Source: Massilia atriviolacea (GTDB lineage Bacteria; Pseudomonadota; Gammaproteobacteria; Burkholderiales; Burkholderiaceae_D). From it: a stretch of 64,000 nt of DNA. Shown here piece by piece: positions 8,574 to 18,298 of this stretch. Below the pieces are notes generated by a model. That model ran no database searches. It was given only the letters and a program-made list of their open reading frames with translations, and was not told the origin of the DNA. The position numbers and the translations under genes are program-made. How positions within the stretch are numbered: the stretch's first letter is position 1; each line of letters starts with the position of its first letter. The stretch spans positions 55,246 through 119,245 of the forward strand of contig NZ_RXLQ01000016.1 in NCBI RefSeq assembly GCF_003953935.1. The letters are read 5' to 3'.

Positions 8574-10103
8574 ATGTCTGACTATTTGCTTGAAATGAAG
8601 GGCATCGTCAAGCAGTTCGACGGCGTCCGCGCGCTCGATGGCATCGACCTGCAGGTCCGCGCCGGCGAGTGCATCGGCCTGTGCGGCGAAAACGGCGCCG
8701 GCAAGTCGACCCTGATGAAGGTGCTCTCGGCCGTCTACCCGCACGGCACCTGGGAAGGCGAGATCCTGTTCGACGGCCGGCCCCTGCGCGCCGCCTCGAT
8801 CCGCGACACCGAGGCCGCCGGCATCATCATCATCCACCAGGAGCTGATGCTGGTGCCGGAACTGTCGGTGACCGAAAACCTCTTCCTCGGGAACGAAATC
8901 ACCGGCTTCGGCGGGCGCATGAACTACCCCGCCATGAACCGCCGCGCCGAACAGCTGCTGAAGGAGCTCAATCTGCTCGATGTGAACGTGGTGCTGCCGG
9001 TGATGAACTACGGCGGCGGCCACCAGCAATTGATCGAAATCGCCAAGGCCCTCAACAAGGACGCCAGGCTGCTGATCCTGGACGAACCATCGGCCTCGCT
9101 CACCGCCGCCGAAATCGCGATCCTGCTGGAGATCATCCGCAAGCTCAAGGCCAAGGGCGTAGCCTGCGTCTACATCTCGCACAAGCTCGATGAGGTGGCC
9201 GCCATCTGCGACACCATCGCCGTGATCCGCGACGGCAAGCACATCGCCACCACGCCGATGGCGGACCTCGATGTCAAGCGCATCATCGCGCAGATGGTCG
9301 GGCGCGAGATGAACCAGCTCTATCCCAAGCAGGAGCGCGCGCTGGGCGACGTGATTTTCGAAGCGCGCAACGTCACCTGCTACGACATCGACAAGCCCGA
9401 ACGCAAACGCGTCGACAACGTCTCGTTCAGCCTGCGCAAAGGCGAAATCCTCGGCATCGCCGGCCTGGTGGGGGCAGGGCGCACCGAACTGGTGTCGGCC
9501 CTGTTCGGCGCCTATCCGGGTGTCAGCCAGGCCGAGGTGCGCCTGCACGGCGCGCTGGTCGATACCGGCACGCCGCTCAAGGCCATCCGCGCCGGTTTCG
9601 CGCTGGTGCCGGAAGACCGCAAGCGGCACGGCATCGTGCGCGACCTCGATGTGGGCCAGAACATCACCCTCACCGTGCTCGATTCCTTTTCGCGCCTGAC
9701 CCGCATCGACCGCGAGGCGGAACTGAAAACCGTGCACGACCAGATCGACCGGCTGGGCCTGAAAACCGCCAGCCCCTTCCTGCCGATCGCCAGCCTGTCC
9801 GGCGGTAACCAGCAAAAGGCGGTGCTGTCGAAGATGCTGCTCACAAAGCCGCAGGTGCTGATCCTCGACGAGCCCACACGCGGCGTCGACGTCGGCGCCA
9901 AATACGAAATCTACAAGCTGATGTTCGAACTGGCCGCCCAGGGCATGTCGATCGTCATGGTGTCATCCGAACTGGCCGAGGTGCTGGGCATTTCCGACCG
10001 CGTGCTGGTGATGGGCGAGGGCAAACTGCGCGGCGATTTCGTCAACCGCGACCTGACCCAGGAAACCCTGCTCGCCGCGGCCCTCGACCACGCCACGCAC
10101 TGA
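8574..10103 (+). CDS. xylG: D-xylose ABC transporter, ATP-binding protein
   Basis: Powers xylose uptake with XylF and XylH. The protein is 509 residues and carries two tandem ATPase domains, as in the sugar-importer (RbsA/XylG) family. The N-terminal domain has Walker [10 protein letters not shown] (38-46), a [14 protein letters not shown] signature region and Walker [11 protein letters not shown]. The C-terminal domain has a degenerate Walker A (GLVGAGRTE), signature LSGGNQQK and Walker [11 protein letters not shown]. The ATG at 8574 is preferred because it gives the family N-terminus [15 protein letters not shown]; a GTG at 8544 would overlap the palindromic operator. XylH follows after 24 bases. 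Confidence 0.93.
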   Translation: MSDYLLEMKGIVKQFDGVRALDGIDLQVRAGECIGLCGENGAGKSTLMKVLSAVYPHGTWEGEILFDGRPLRAASIRDTEAAGIIIIHQELMLVPELSVTENLFLGNEITGFGGRMNYPAMNRRAEQLLKELNLLDVNVVLPVMNYGGGHQQLIEIAKALNKDARLLILDEPSASLTAAEIAILLEIIRKLKAKGVACVYISHKLDEVAAICDTIAVIRDGKHIATTPMADLDVKRIIAQMVGREMNQLYPKQERALGDVIFEARNVTCYDIDKPERKRVDNVSFSLRKGEILGIAGLVGAGRTELVSALFGAYPGVSQAEVRLHGALVDTGTPLKAIRAGFALVPEDRKRHGIVRDLDVGQNITLTVLDSFSRLTRIDREAELKTVHDQIDRLGLKTASPFLPIASLSGGNQQKAVLSKMLLTKPQVLILDEPTRGVDVGAKYEIYKLMFELAAQGMSIVMVSSELAEVLGISDRVLVMGEGKLRGDFVNRDLTQETLLAAALDHATH

Positions 10104-10127
10104 ACGACTCTTCCTTCGCCAACGCAC

Positions 10128-11270
10128 ATGAACCCCATCCAATTCAAGCAAATCTTCACCCAGTACAAAATCCTGGCGCTGCTGGCCGCGATCGCCCTGA
10201 TCTGGCTGTTCTTCAGCTGGAAGACCGACGGCGGCTTTACCTCCGCGCGCAACCTGTCGAACCTGATGCGCCAGATGGCCATTACCGGCATCCTCGCCTG
10301 CGGCATGGTGTTCGTCATCATCGCCGGCGAGATCGACCTGTCGGTCGGCTCGCTGCTCGGGCTATTGGGCGGGGTCGCGGCGGTGCTCGACGTCAGCCAC
10401 CACCTGCCGCTGCCGCTGATTGTGCTGCTGGTGCTGGCCTGCGGGCTGGCGCTCGGCATCTTCAACGGCTATCTGGTGGCGTATGCGGGCATACCGTCCT
10501 TCATCGTGGGACTGGGCGGCATGCTGGCGTATCGCGGCATCGTGCTCGGGGTGACCGACGGGATTACGGTGGCGCCGGTGTCGGCCGAGATGGTGTACCT
10601 TGGGCAGGGCTACCTGTCGCCCGACCTGAGCATCGGCCTGGGCGTGCTGCTGTTCGTGCTCGCTGGCGTGCTGACGTGGCGCCAGCGCGCCAGCCTGGCG
10701 CATCACGGCCTGCCGGTGCCGACCGCCGTGCGCGATGGCGTGCGCCTGCTGGCGATCGGCGTGGTGCTGTTTTCGGTGGTGCGCACCCTGCACAGCTACG
10801 AAGGCATTCCGCTGCCGGTGCTGCTGCTCCTGGTGCTGCTGGCGGCGTTCAGCTACGTGGCTACGCAAACCGTGTTCGGACGCCGCATCTATGCCGTCGG
10901 CAGCAATATGGAAGCGACGCGCCTGTCGGGCGTGAACGTGCGCGCCGTCAAACTGTGGATCTTCGGTTTGATGGGTTTGATGTGCGCGCTGGCGGGGCTG
11001 GTCAACACCGCGCGCCTGGCGGCCGGCTCGCCGTCCGCCGGTACCTCGGGCGAACTCGATGTGATCGCGGCCTGCTTCATCGGCGGCACCTCGATGCGCG
11101 GCGGTTCGGGCACGGTCTACGGCGCCCTGATCGGCGCGCTGGTCATGGCCAGCCTGGATAACGGCATGTCGATGCTCGACGTCGACAGCTACTGGCAAAT
11201 GATCGTCAAGGGCGCCATCCTTACGCTGGCGGTATGGGTGGACGTGGTCACGCGTTCCGGCCGCCGTTAA
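10128..11270 (+). CDS. xylH: D-xylose ABC transporter, permease
   Basis: Inner-membrane channel of the xylose importer. The protein is 380 residues with about ten hydrophobic segments. The conserved family stretch FVIIAGEIDLSVGSLLGL lies near residues 63-80, and RIYAVGSNMEATRLSGVN precedes a late cytoplasmic loop, both characteristic of the XylH/RbsC permeases. It follows xylG by 24 bases. The next gene (SGNH esterase) starts only 17 bases after its stop with no hairpin between, so xylose import and the first extracellular enzymes appear to share a transcript. Confidence 0.92.
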   Translation: MNPIQFKQIFTQYKILALLAAIALIWLFFSWKTDGGFTSARNLSNLMRQMAITGILACGMVFVIIAGEIDLSVGSLLGLLGGVAAVLDVSHHLPLPLIVLLVLACGLALGIFNGYLVAYAGIPSFIVGLGGMLAYRGIVLGVTDGITVAPVSAEMVYLGQGYLSPDLSIGLGVLLFVLAGVLTWRQRASLAHHGLPVPTAVRDGVRLLAIGVVLFSVVRTLHSYEGIPLPVLLLLVLLAAFSYVATQTVFGRRIYAVGSNMEATRLSGVNVRAVKLWIFGLMGLMCALAGLVNTARLAAGSPSAGTSGELDVIAACFIGGTSMRGGSGTVYGALIGALVMASLDNGMSMLDVDSYWQMIVKGAILTLAVWVDVVTRSGRR

Positions 11271-11287
11271 TCGATCAGGAAAATGCG

Positions 11288-12601
11288 ATGACATTATTGA
11301 ACCAATCCCTGCGCCTGCCGCTGCCGGTCGCGGCCCTGCTTGCCCTCGGCGGCTGTGCCACGCCGTCCGGGCAGGGCGATGAACTGAGCATCTACGCCGC
11401 CGGCCCGCGCGCCGGTTCGCATGTCGTCGTCGCCGATGTCGAGCAGTCGCAGGTGGTCGCCGGCGTGTCGGTCCTGGTGCCGAAACCGGCACACCCGAGG
11501 GTGGCCGCAAGCCGGGTCGGGGTCGATGTCGGCAGGGAGGCGATGACCCTGCACTTCAAGGATGCCTGGTACGCCAGCCTGCGTGTTGAAACCTTTGCGC
11601 CGCTCGACCTGCGCGCCTACGTTCCCGGCGGCGTGCTGGCGTTCGACCTGAATGTGGAAGAGATGGCGCAGGGCGGCGTGTCGTTCAAGGTCGGCTGCGG
11701 CAAGGAGTGCGAACGGCAGGTGCCGTTTCTGGTGCCTGCGCGGGCCATGGCGGGCAAGGGCTGGCAGCCGCTGGTGCTGTCGATGCGCTGCTTTGCCCGC
11801 GACGGCGACGATTTCTCCGCCGTGAGCATGCCGTTCGCGCTGGAAGGCAGCGGCAGCGGGCGGGTGGGCATTGCGCGCGTGCGCCTGCTCGCATCCGGCA
11901 CGCCGAATGCGGACTGCCCGGACTACAGGACGCAGTCGGTCACGCCCGAGATGCTCAATCAGTCCTGGTCGATCGACCACTGGGGCCCGCGCCACGAGGC
12001 CAAGAAGGCGGAAGTCAAGCGCCGCAACGCCGCCGGCGAGAAAACGCAGCTTGTCTTCATCGGCGACTCGATCACCGAAGGCTGGGAGAAAACCGGCGCG
12101 CCGGTCTGGCAGCGCTACTACAGCACTTACAATGCGCTGGGGCTGGGCTTCGGCGGCGACCATACCGAAAACGTCTTGTGGCGCTTGCAGCACGGCGCGC
12201 TCGACGGCCTCGATCCGAAGGTGGTGGTGCTGATGATCGGCACCAACAACACGGGCGACCGCCGCGAAGACCCGGCGACCACGGCGGCCGGCATCCGGCG
12301 CAATATCGACGAAGTGCGGCAGCGCCTGCCGAACGCGCAGATCCTGCTGCTGGCGATCTTCCCGCGCAGCGCAGGGGCGGACCACCCGCTGCGCCGCATC
12401 AACGACCGCGTCAACACGATCCTGTCCGGCTTCGACGACGGTCGACATATCCACTTCCTCGATATCAACCGGACGTTCCTGACGGCGGACGGCACCCTGT
12501 CGCGCGAGGTCATGCCCGACCTGCTGCACCTGAACGAGCAAAGCTACGACGCGTGGGCCAGGGCGATGGAGCCGGCCCTGCGGCGCCTGATGGGGCGATG
12601 A
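11288..12601 (+). CDS. Lipoprotein SGNH esterase with N-terminal ExoP-like domain
   Basis: Probably removes acyl (acetyl) groups from a polysaccharide at the cell surface or in the periplasm. The lipobox LALGGC places lipid on C23. Residues about 40-215 resemble the galactose-binding-like C-terminal (ExoP) domain of some GH3 glucosidases ([20 protein letters not shown]). Residues about 250-437 are an SGNH hydrolase: block I GDSITEGW with Ser261, block [12 protein letters not shown], block [11 protein letters not shown], and Asp411 and His414 of DLLHL, so the catalytic set looks complete. The ATG at 11288 is chosen to place the signal at the N-terminus. GH95 starts 1 base after its stop. Substrate is an inference; O-acetylated galactose on xyloglucan is a good candidate. 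Confidence 0.8.
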   Translation: MTLLNQSLRLPLPVAALLALGGCATPSGQGDELSIYAAGPRAGSHVVVADVEQSQVVAGVSVLVPKPAHPRVAASRVGVDVGREAMTLHFKDAWYASLRVETFAPLDLRAYVPGGVLAFDLNVEEMAQGGVSFKVGCGKECERQVPFLVPARAMAGKGWQPLVLSMRCFARDGDDFSAVSMPFALEGSGSGRVGIARVRLLASGTPNADCPDYRTQSVTPEMLNQSWSIDHWGPRHEAKKAEVKRRNAAGEKTQLVFIGDSITEGWEKTGAPVWQRYYSTYNALGLGFGGDHTENVLWRLQHGALDGLDPKVVVLMIGTNNTGDRREDPATTAAGIRRNIDEVRQRLPNAQILLLAIFPRSAGADHPLRRINDRVNTILSGFDDGRHIHFLDINRTFLTADGTLSREVMPDLLHLNEQSYDAWARAMEPALRRLMGR

Positions 12602-12602
12602 G

Positions 12603-14909
12603 ATGAAAACGCCTCTCCGCTGCGCGCTGCTGCTCGTCACCGTCATGCACAGCGCCAGTGCCGGCGACTTCACCCTGCGCTACGACCGTCCCGCGCCGGA
12701 CACGCCGGAAGGCTGGGAACGCGAGGCGCTCCCGATCGGCAATGGCCGCATCGGCGCGATGATCTTCGGGCAGGTGGCGCGCGAGCGCATCCAGTTCAAC
12801 GACATCACCCTCTGGACCGGCGACGACAAGACCCTGGGCGCCTACCAGCCTTTCGGCGACGTGTTCATCAACCTGCCGGGCCACAGCGCCACCGGCGGCT
12901 ACGCGCGCACGCTCGACCTGGACAACAGCCTGCACAGCGTGACCTACAGGCACGCCGGCGTGACCTTCAGGCGCGAGATGTTCGCCAGCCATCCGGCGCA
13001 GGCCATCGTGGCGCGCCTTTCCGCCAGCCAGCCGGGCAAGTACAGCGGCTCGATCGAACTGAGCGACATGCACGACGCCCGCATCGGCGTGGCCGGCAAG
13101 CGCATTTACGCCACCGGCTCGCTGGCCGGTTTCTCCCAGCCCGCCACGTCGAACGTGATGGATTATGCCAGCCAGGTCGAGGTGATCAACGAGGGCGGCA
13201 CCCTGTCTGTGGAGGGCAAGCGCATCGTCTTCACCGGCTGCGACGCACTGGTGCTGGTGCTCGGCGCCGGCACCAGCTACGTCAACGATGCATCCAGGCG
13301 CTTCCAGGGCGCCCATCCCTTGCCGCTCGTGACGCGGCAGGTCAGTGCGGCGGCCGCGCAAACGTGGACGCAACTGCTGGCCGCGCACCAGCGGGACTTC
13401 AAGCGCCTGTACGGCCGCGTGAGCGTGGACTTCGGCCAGGCGCCGGCGGCGCGGCGCGCGCTGGCGACCGACAAGCGCATCGAGGTGTATACGGCCGACG
13501 GCAAGGACCCGGGCCTGGAAGCGCAGTTCTTCCAGTTCGGCCGCTACCTGCTCATCTCGAGCTCGCGCGATGCGCTGCCGGCCAACCTGCAGGGCTTGTG
13601 GAACAACAGCCTCACGCCGCCGTGGAATTCGGACTACCACACCAACATCAATATCCAGATGAATTACTGGCCGGCGGGGCCGGCCAACCTGTCCGAAGCG
13701 GCGCTGCCGTTCTTCGACTTCGTCGGCGGCATGGCGCCCGTGTACCGCAAGCTGCTGCGCGAGACGGCGGCCCTGCCGGCCAAGGGCGATGAAGAACGCT
13801 TCCTGAGCGACGACGGCAGGCCGGTGCGCGGCTGGACCGTGCGCACCGAATCGAACCCCTTCGGCGCCACCACCTATATCTGGAACAAGACCGGCAACGC
13901 CTGGTACGCGCAGCACTTCTGGGAGCACTACGCCTTCACCCAGGACCGCGAGTTCCTGCGCACGGTGGCGTACCCGCTGATGAAGGAGGTGTGCGCGTTC
14001 TGGCAGGACCACCTCAAGCGCCTGCCCGACGGCCGCCTGGTGGCGCCGCGCGGCTGGTCGCCCGAGCACGGGCCGATCGAAGATGGCGTGAGCTACGACC
14101 AGCAGATCATCTGGGACCTGTTCAACAATACCGTGGAAGCGGCGGATGTCCTCGGCGACGACAGGGACTTCCGCGACCGGATCGCCGCCATGCGCGAGCA
14201 GCTGGCGGGACCGCGCATCGGCAGCTGGGGCCAGCTGCTCGAATGGCTGGAAGAGAAGAAGGACCCGGTGCTCGATACGCCCGGCGACACGCACCGTCAC
14301 GTGTCGCACCTGTTCGGACTATTCCCGGGCCGGCAGATATCGCCGACCAGCACCCCGGCGCTGGCGGCGGCCGCGCGCAAGTCGCTGGAGGGGCGCGGCG
14401 ACGCCGGCACCGGCTGGTCGATGGCGTGGAAGACGGCGTTCTGGGCGCGCCTGCTCGACGGCGACCGCGCCTACAGGATGCTGCGCGGGCAGCTGGCCAA
14501 GCCCGGGGCGCGCGCCGCGCAGCAGGCCGGTCCCGGAACCGAGACCAATAACGCGGGCGGCACCTACGCCAATATGTTCGACGCCCATCCGCCGTTCCAG
14601 ATCGACGGCAACCTGGGCGCCACGGCCGCCATCTGCGAGATGCTGCTGCAATCGCACACGGGCGAGCTGCACCTGCTGCCGGCGCTGCCGTCGGCGTGGC
14701 CGAATGGCTCGGTGAAGGGCTTGCGCGCGCGCGGCGGCTTCGAGCTCGATATCGCCTGGGCCGGCGGCAAGCTGGCAAGCGCCACCATCCGCTCGGTGGC
14801 GGGGCAGGGCGGCGGGACGGTCCGCTACGGCGACAAGGTCGTCGCGCTCTCGCTCGAACCCGGTGCTTCCGCGCGCCTCGGCGCCACCCTCGGCCCCCTC
14901 GAAAAATAG
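12603..14909 (+). CDS. GH95 alpha-L-fucosidase / alpha-L-galactosidase
   Basis: Predicted inverting exo-hydrolase that removes alpha-1,2-L-fucose (or L-galactose) from xyloglucan side chains. The 768-residue protein has a signal peptide ending SASAG near residue 20, the GH95 N-terminal domain ([15 protein letters not shown], then TLWTGDD) and an (alpha/alpha)6 catalytic domain. The [14 protein letters not shown] motif holds the paired asparagines, RGWSPEHG a conserved glutamate, and [12 protein letters not shown] the aspartate of the inverting mechanism. It is the last gene before a 368-base gap; SGNH esterase lies 1 base upstream. In Cellvibrio japonicus an Afc95A enzyme stands beside the same receptor, GH35 and GH31 partners. 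Fucose versus L-galactose preference cannot be told here. Confidence 0.9.
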   Translation: MKTPLRCALLLVTVMHSASAGDFTLRYDRPAPDTPEGWEREALPIGNGRIGAMIFGQVARERIQFNDITLWTGDDKTLGAYQPFGDVFINLPGHSATGGYARTLDLDNSLHSVTYRHAGVTFRREMFASHPAQAIVARLSASQPGKYSGSIELSDMHDARIGVAGKRIYATGSLAGFSQPATSNVMDYASQVEVINEGGTLSVEGKRIVFTGCDALVLVLGAGTSYVNDASRRFQGAHPLPLVTRQVSAAAAQTWTQLLAAHQRDFKRLYGRVSVDFGQAPAARRALATDKRIEVYTADGKDPGLEAQFFQFGRYLLISSSRDALPANLQGLWNNSLTPPWNSDYHTNINIQMNYWPAGPANLSEAALPFFDFVGGMAPVYRKLLRETAALPAKGDEERFLSDDGRPVRGWTVRTESNPFGATTYIWNKTGNAWYAQHFWEHYAFTQDREFLRTVAYPLMKEVCAFWQDHLKRLPDGRLVAPRGWSPEHGPIEDGVSYDQQIIWDLFNNTVEAADVLGDDRDFRDRIAAMREQLAGPRIGSWGQLLEWLEEKKDPVLDTPGDTHRHVSHLFGLFPGRQISPTSTPALAAAARKSLEGRGDAGTGWSMAWKTAFWARLLDGDRAYRMLRGQLAKPGARAAQQAGPGTETNNAGGTYANMFDAHPPFQIDGNLGATAAICEMLLQSHTGELHLLPALPSAWPNGSVKGLRARGGFELDIAWAGGKLASATIRSVAGQGGGTVRYGDKVVALSLEPGASARLGATLGPLEK

Positions 14910-15277
14910 GCTGGTATGCCGTGCCTGACGCATTTGCGCCGCAATGGCGACAGGTGAATATAGCCGCGCGCCGAACGAACCTTGTTTCCTTAATATCATT
15001 CCACGCCTTGGTCATTTTCGTAATTGCGGCGCGCTGAGGTAGCTCGGAAAATCAATACACAAACCAGCGCGGCATCAGCCGACGCGTATAAAAATCCAAC
15101 CGAGACGCACTCCATGACGATCAACCGCAGGCCCCCGCGGCCCTGTCTCCGTATGCCTTCGCCCAGTGCGACAACCGGGTCGGGGAGGGCGCGCCTTTAT
15201 CGATGAACGACATCCCGCAGCACTGCCGGCACACATGAAAAAGCAGCAGTAATCCGATCGGAAAAAGAGGAGACAAG
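14910..15277. other. Gap before the TonB-dependent receptor
   Basis: 368 bases with no convincing gene. Two tiny frames are open (15114-15206 and 15203-15238) but neither has a good ribosome site or recognisable sequence. A TATAAA hexamer at 15087-15092 might be a -10 element; no good -35 was seen. GAGGAGAC (15268-15275) is the ribosome site of the receptor gene. A promoter for the receptor-GH35-GH31 transcript is expected here. Confidence 0.5.
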
Positions 15278-18200
15278 TTGAACAACTATAAGAAAACAGC
15301 GATTGCCGTGGCAGTCGCCCAAATCGCATGGATGGCCGGTGGCGCCGCGCTGGCCCAGGACAGCCAGAGCGGCGACACCGCCGTGGTCGTGGTCAGCGGC
15401 CAGCGCGCGGCCCTGAACTCGGCGCAGAAGGTCAAGCAGAATTCCGACGAAATCGTCGACTCGATCGTCGCCGACGACATCGGCAAGCTGCCCGACCGCT
15501 CGGTCACCGAAGTGCTGCAGCGCGTGGTGGGCGTGACCATCGACCGCACCATGACCAAGTCCGACCCGGAGCACTTTTCGGTGGAAGGATCGGGCGTGTC
15601 GATCCGTGGCCTGAACTACGTGCGTTCGGAACTGAACGGCCGCGATTCGTTCTCGGCCAACGGCGGGCGCTCGCTCAACTACGAAGACGTGCCGCCGGAA
15701 CTGATGGCCGGCGTCGACATCTACAAGAATCCGTCGGCCGAGCAGATCGAAGGCGCGATCAGCGGCCTGGTGAACCTGCGCACCGCCATGCCCTTCGATT
15801 ACAAGGGCATGAAGGTCGCGCTGTCGGGGCAGACCACTTATTCGGAACTGAAGAAGGGGCGCAGCTCGCCATCGGCCTCCGGCCTGTTCTCGAACCGCTG
15901 GAAGACCGGCATCGGCGACGTCGGCGTGCTGGTCGACCTGGCCTATTCCGAAAGCGCGACCCGCACCGACGCCCTGCAGGTCGATCCGTATTTTCCGCGC
16001 GCCGATGTCGTCCCCGGAAAAACCGTCTGGATTCCCAAGGGCGCGTCCTGGCGCACGCTCAACTTCGAACGCCAGCGCGAAGGGGCTTACGGCGCGCTGC
16101 AATGGCGCCCGAACCGCGACCTGAACACCTCGCTGACCTTCTTCAAGTCGCGCTACAAGATGGACTGGGACGAGCAGGCCATCTTCGCCGCCTCGAATCC
16201 CTACAATATCCTGGTCAGCCCGGACGCGAGCTACGACGGCAAGGGCGTCTTCCTGTCCGGGACCCTGACCGACCCGGCCGACAAGGGCATCAACTACGGC
16301 GGCGATACGCGCATTGCGAACCGCAAGTCCGATACCACGGACGTGTCGTGGAACCTGGTGTGGCGGCCGACCGGCAGCTGGACCTTCAAGTCCGACCTGC
16401 AAAGCATTCGCGCCAAGACCGCCAATCTCGATTCGACGGTGGCGACCGGGGTGCAGATGCCCAAGCAGCAGCTGGACCTGGCCCACGGCCGGCCGAACCT
16501 GATCTTCGACAGCGCCGACCTGGCCTACCTGGCCAACCCGGGCAACTACTACTGGGCCTTCACCCAGGAGCACGCGGACCGCAGCAAGGGCAAGGGAACC
16601 GCCTGGAAGGGCGACGCCCAGTACGATGTCGATCACAAGGTCGTGCGCGATATCCGCTTCGGCGTGCGCCTGACCAAGCGCGACGCGGTCACCGAAAAGA
16701 CCAACCCGGACTACAACTGGGTCGCCATTTCGCAGCCGTGGCAACTGGGCTGGAATATCGGCCAACTGGCCTCGCTGGGCGACCCTCGCTTCGCCGGCAA
16801 CACGCGTGTGCACGACTTCAGGAATTTCTTCGGCGGGAACATCTCCGTGCCCTCGCTGGTGGTGCCCAACACCTCGCTGGCCACCGGTTATCCGGACAGC
16901 TACGCGGGACTGCACAAGTACCACGACATCCTGTGCAAGGAACTGGCCGCCGCCAACGGCGCCACGCCCGACTGCGCGCCCTGGAAGGCGGCGTCCTACG
17001 GCACCGAGCCGGCGGGTTCGAACGAGCAGACCGAAAAGACCGGCGCCCTTTACACCCAGGCGCGCTTCGGCTTCGACGACCTGCCGATGCCGATCGACGG
17101 CAACGTCGGCCTGCGCTACGTGAAGACCGACATGAAGGCGAGCGGCTACACGGTGTTCAGCTACACCCGTCCGACCATCCCCGCCGGCTACCAGACCACC
17201 GGCCCGGCGATTCCGGACATCCCCACGTTTTCGCGCGCCGACGACTACAGCCAGTCGTACAGCAACGTGCTGCCAAGCCTGAACCTGCGCATGAAGGCCA
17301 GCGACAAGCTGCAATTCCGCCTGGCGGTCGGTTCCGCGCTGTCGCGGCCCGATTTCTCGCAACTGCAGGCCTATACGACGCTGACGCAGGATGTCAACAC
17401 CACCTCCGACGACGCGGCCCGCATCGTGCGTGTGAACCGCGTGAGCCTGACCGGCGAAGGTTCCGGCAATCCTGCGCTCAAGCCGGTGACCTCGCGCCAG
17501 GTCGACGTGACGGCCGAGTGGTATTTCGCGCCGGCCGGCTCGCTCACCTTCGCGCTGTTTCACAAGAAGCTCAAGGACATCATTGTCGACCAGAGCTACA
17601 ACTTCCAGCTGCCCGACGTGAACGGCGCCATGAAGGACTTCACCGTGACGGCGCCGATCAACGGCGCCAGGGGCCGGGCGCGCGGTTTCGAAGTCGCGTA
17701 CCAGCAGTATTTCGACAGGCTGCCGCAATGGCTGTCGGGCCTCGGCATGCAAGCCAACGTCACTTTCGTCGACGGCGAGAAGACCATGTACAACAAGGTG
17801 TTCCAGGAATACTGCACGGCAGGCGCGGGCGGCGGCGCGTCCAACCTGAACCTGAACATGAACGGCTGCGACACCAACGGCCGCAGCTTCGGCAACCTGC
17901 CGCTGTACAACCAGTCGCGCCGCTCGTACAACCTGGCGCTGATGTACGACAAGGGGCCGCTGTCGTCGCGCCTGGCCTACAACTGGCGTTCGCGCAGCCT
18001 GCAGGGCGTAAACGTCAACGGCACCAAGGGCGGCGACGCCACCGACAGCAATCCGGCCAGCCCGACCTTCGGCCAGCACAATGTGAACTATGGCCTGCCT
18101 ACCTGGGCCGGGGCGTACGGCCAGCTCGATGCGTCGATCTTCTACAAGATCACCGAGAGCCTGTCGTTCGGCCTGGAAGCGCAGAACATCAACGATGCGA

Positions 18201-18298
18201 AGTTCGAGCAGGAGATGGACCAGTCGATCGGCACCAAGGGGCGCGCCTGGTTCGTCACCGGTCCACGCTACACGGCGCAGATGCGCTACAGCTTCTGA
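15278..18298 (+). CDS. TonB-dependent receptor, probable xyloglucan-oligosaccharide importer
   Basis: Outer-membrane beta-barrel with plug, 1006 residues, expected to import oligosaccharides with TonB energy. The start is TTG at 15278, right after GAGGAGAC; it gives a signal peptide MNNYKK plus hydrophobic stretch ending AALAQ near residue 27. The plug begins with a short segment DTAVVVVSGQ (possible TonB box) and GKLPDRSVTEVLQRVVGVTIDR. The protein ends in YTAQMRYSF, the usual terminal phenylalanine strand. The GH35 gene starts within its stop codon (TGATG). Size and the RSVTEVLQRV plug fit the carbohydrate receptors of Xanthomonas/Cellvibrio-type loci. Substrate is inferred from the neighbouring hydrolases only. 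Confidence 0.9.
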   Translation: MNNYKKTAIAVAVAQIAWMAGGAALAQDSQSGDTAVVVVSGQRAALNSAQKVKQNSDEIVDSIVADDIGKLPDRSVTEVLQRVVGVTIDRTMTKSDPEHFSVEGSGVSIRGLNYVRSELNGRDSFSANGGRSLNYEDVPPELMAGVDIYKNPSAEQIEGAISGLVNLRTAMPFDYKGMKVALSGQTTYSELKKGRSSPSASGLFSNRWKTGIGDVGVLVDLAYSESATRTDALQVDPYFPRADVVPGKTVWIPKGASWRTLNFERQREGAYGALQWRPNRDLNTSLTFFKSRYKMDWDEQAIFAASNPYNILVSPDASYDGKGVFLSGTLTDPADKGINYGGDTRIANRKSDTTDVSWNLVWRPTGSWTFKSDLQSIRAKTANLDSTVATGVQMPKQQLDLAHGRPNLIFDSADLAYLANPGNYYWAFTQEHADRSKGKGTAWKGDAQYDVDHKVVRDIRFGVRLTKRDAVTEKTNPDYNWVAISQPWQLGWNIGQLASLGDPRFAGNTRVHDFRNFFGGNISVPSLVVPNTSLATGYPDSYAGLHKYHDILCKELAAANGATPDCAPWKAASYGTEPAGSNEQTEKTGALYTQARFGFDDLPMPIDGNVGLRYVKTDMKASGYTVFSYTRPTIPAGYQTTGPAIPDIPTFSRADDYSQSYSNVLPSLNLRMKASDKLQFRLAVGSALSRPDFSQLQAYTTLTQDVNTTSDDAARIVRVNRVSLTGEGSGNPALKPVTSRQVDVTAEWYFAPAGSLTFALFHKKLKDIIVDQSYNFQLPDVNGAMKDFTVTAPINGARGRARGFEVAYQQYFDRLPQWLSGLGMQANVTFVDGEKTMYNKVFQEYCTAGAGGGASNLNLNMNGCDTNGRSFGNLPLYNQSRRSYNLALMYDKGPLSSRLAYNWRSRSLQGVNVNGTKGGDATDSNPASPTFGQHNVNYGLPTWAGAYGQLDASIFYKITESLSFGLEAQNINDAKFEQEMDQSIGTKGRAWFVTGPRYTAQMRYSF

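Noticed and set aside
15114-15238. Two tiny frames in the gap before the receptor gene
   Set aside because: Neither has a convincing ribosome site or conserved-looking sequence; leader function cannot be supported.
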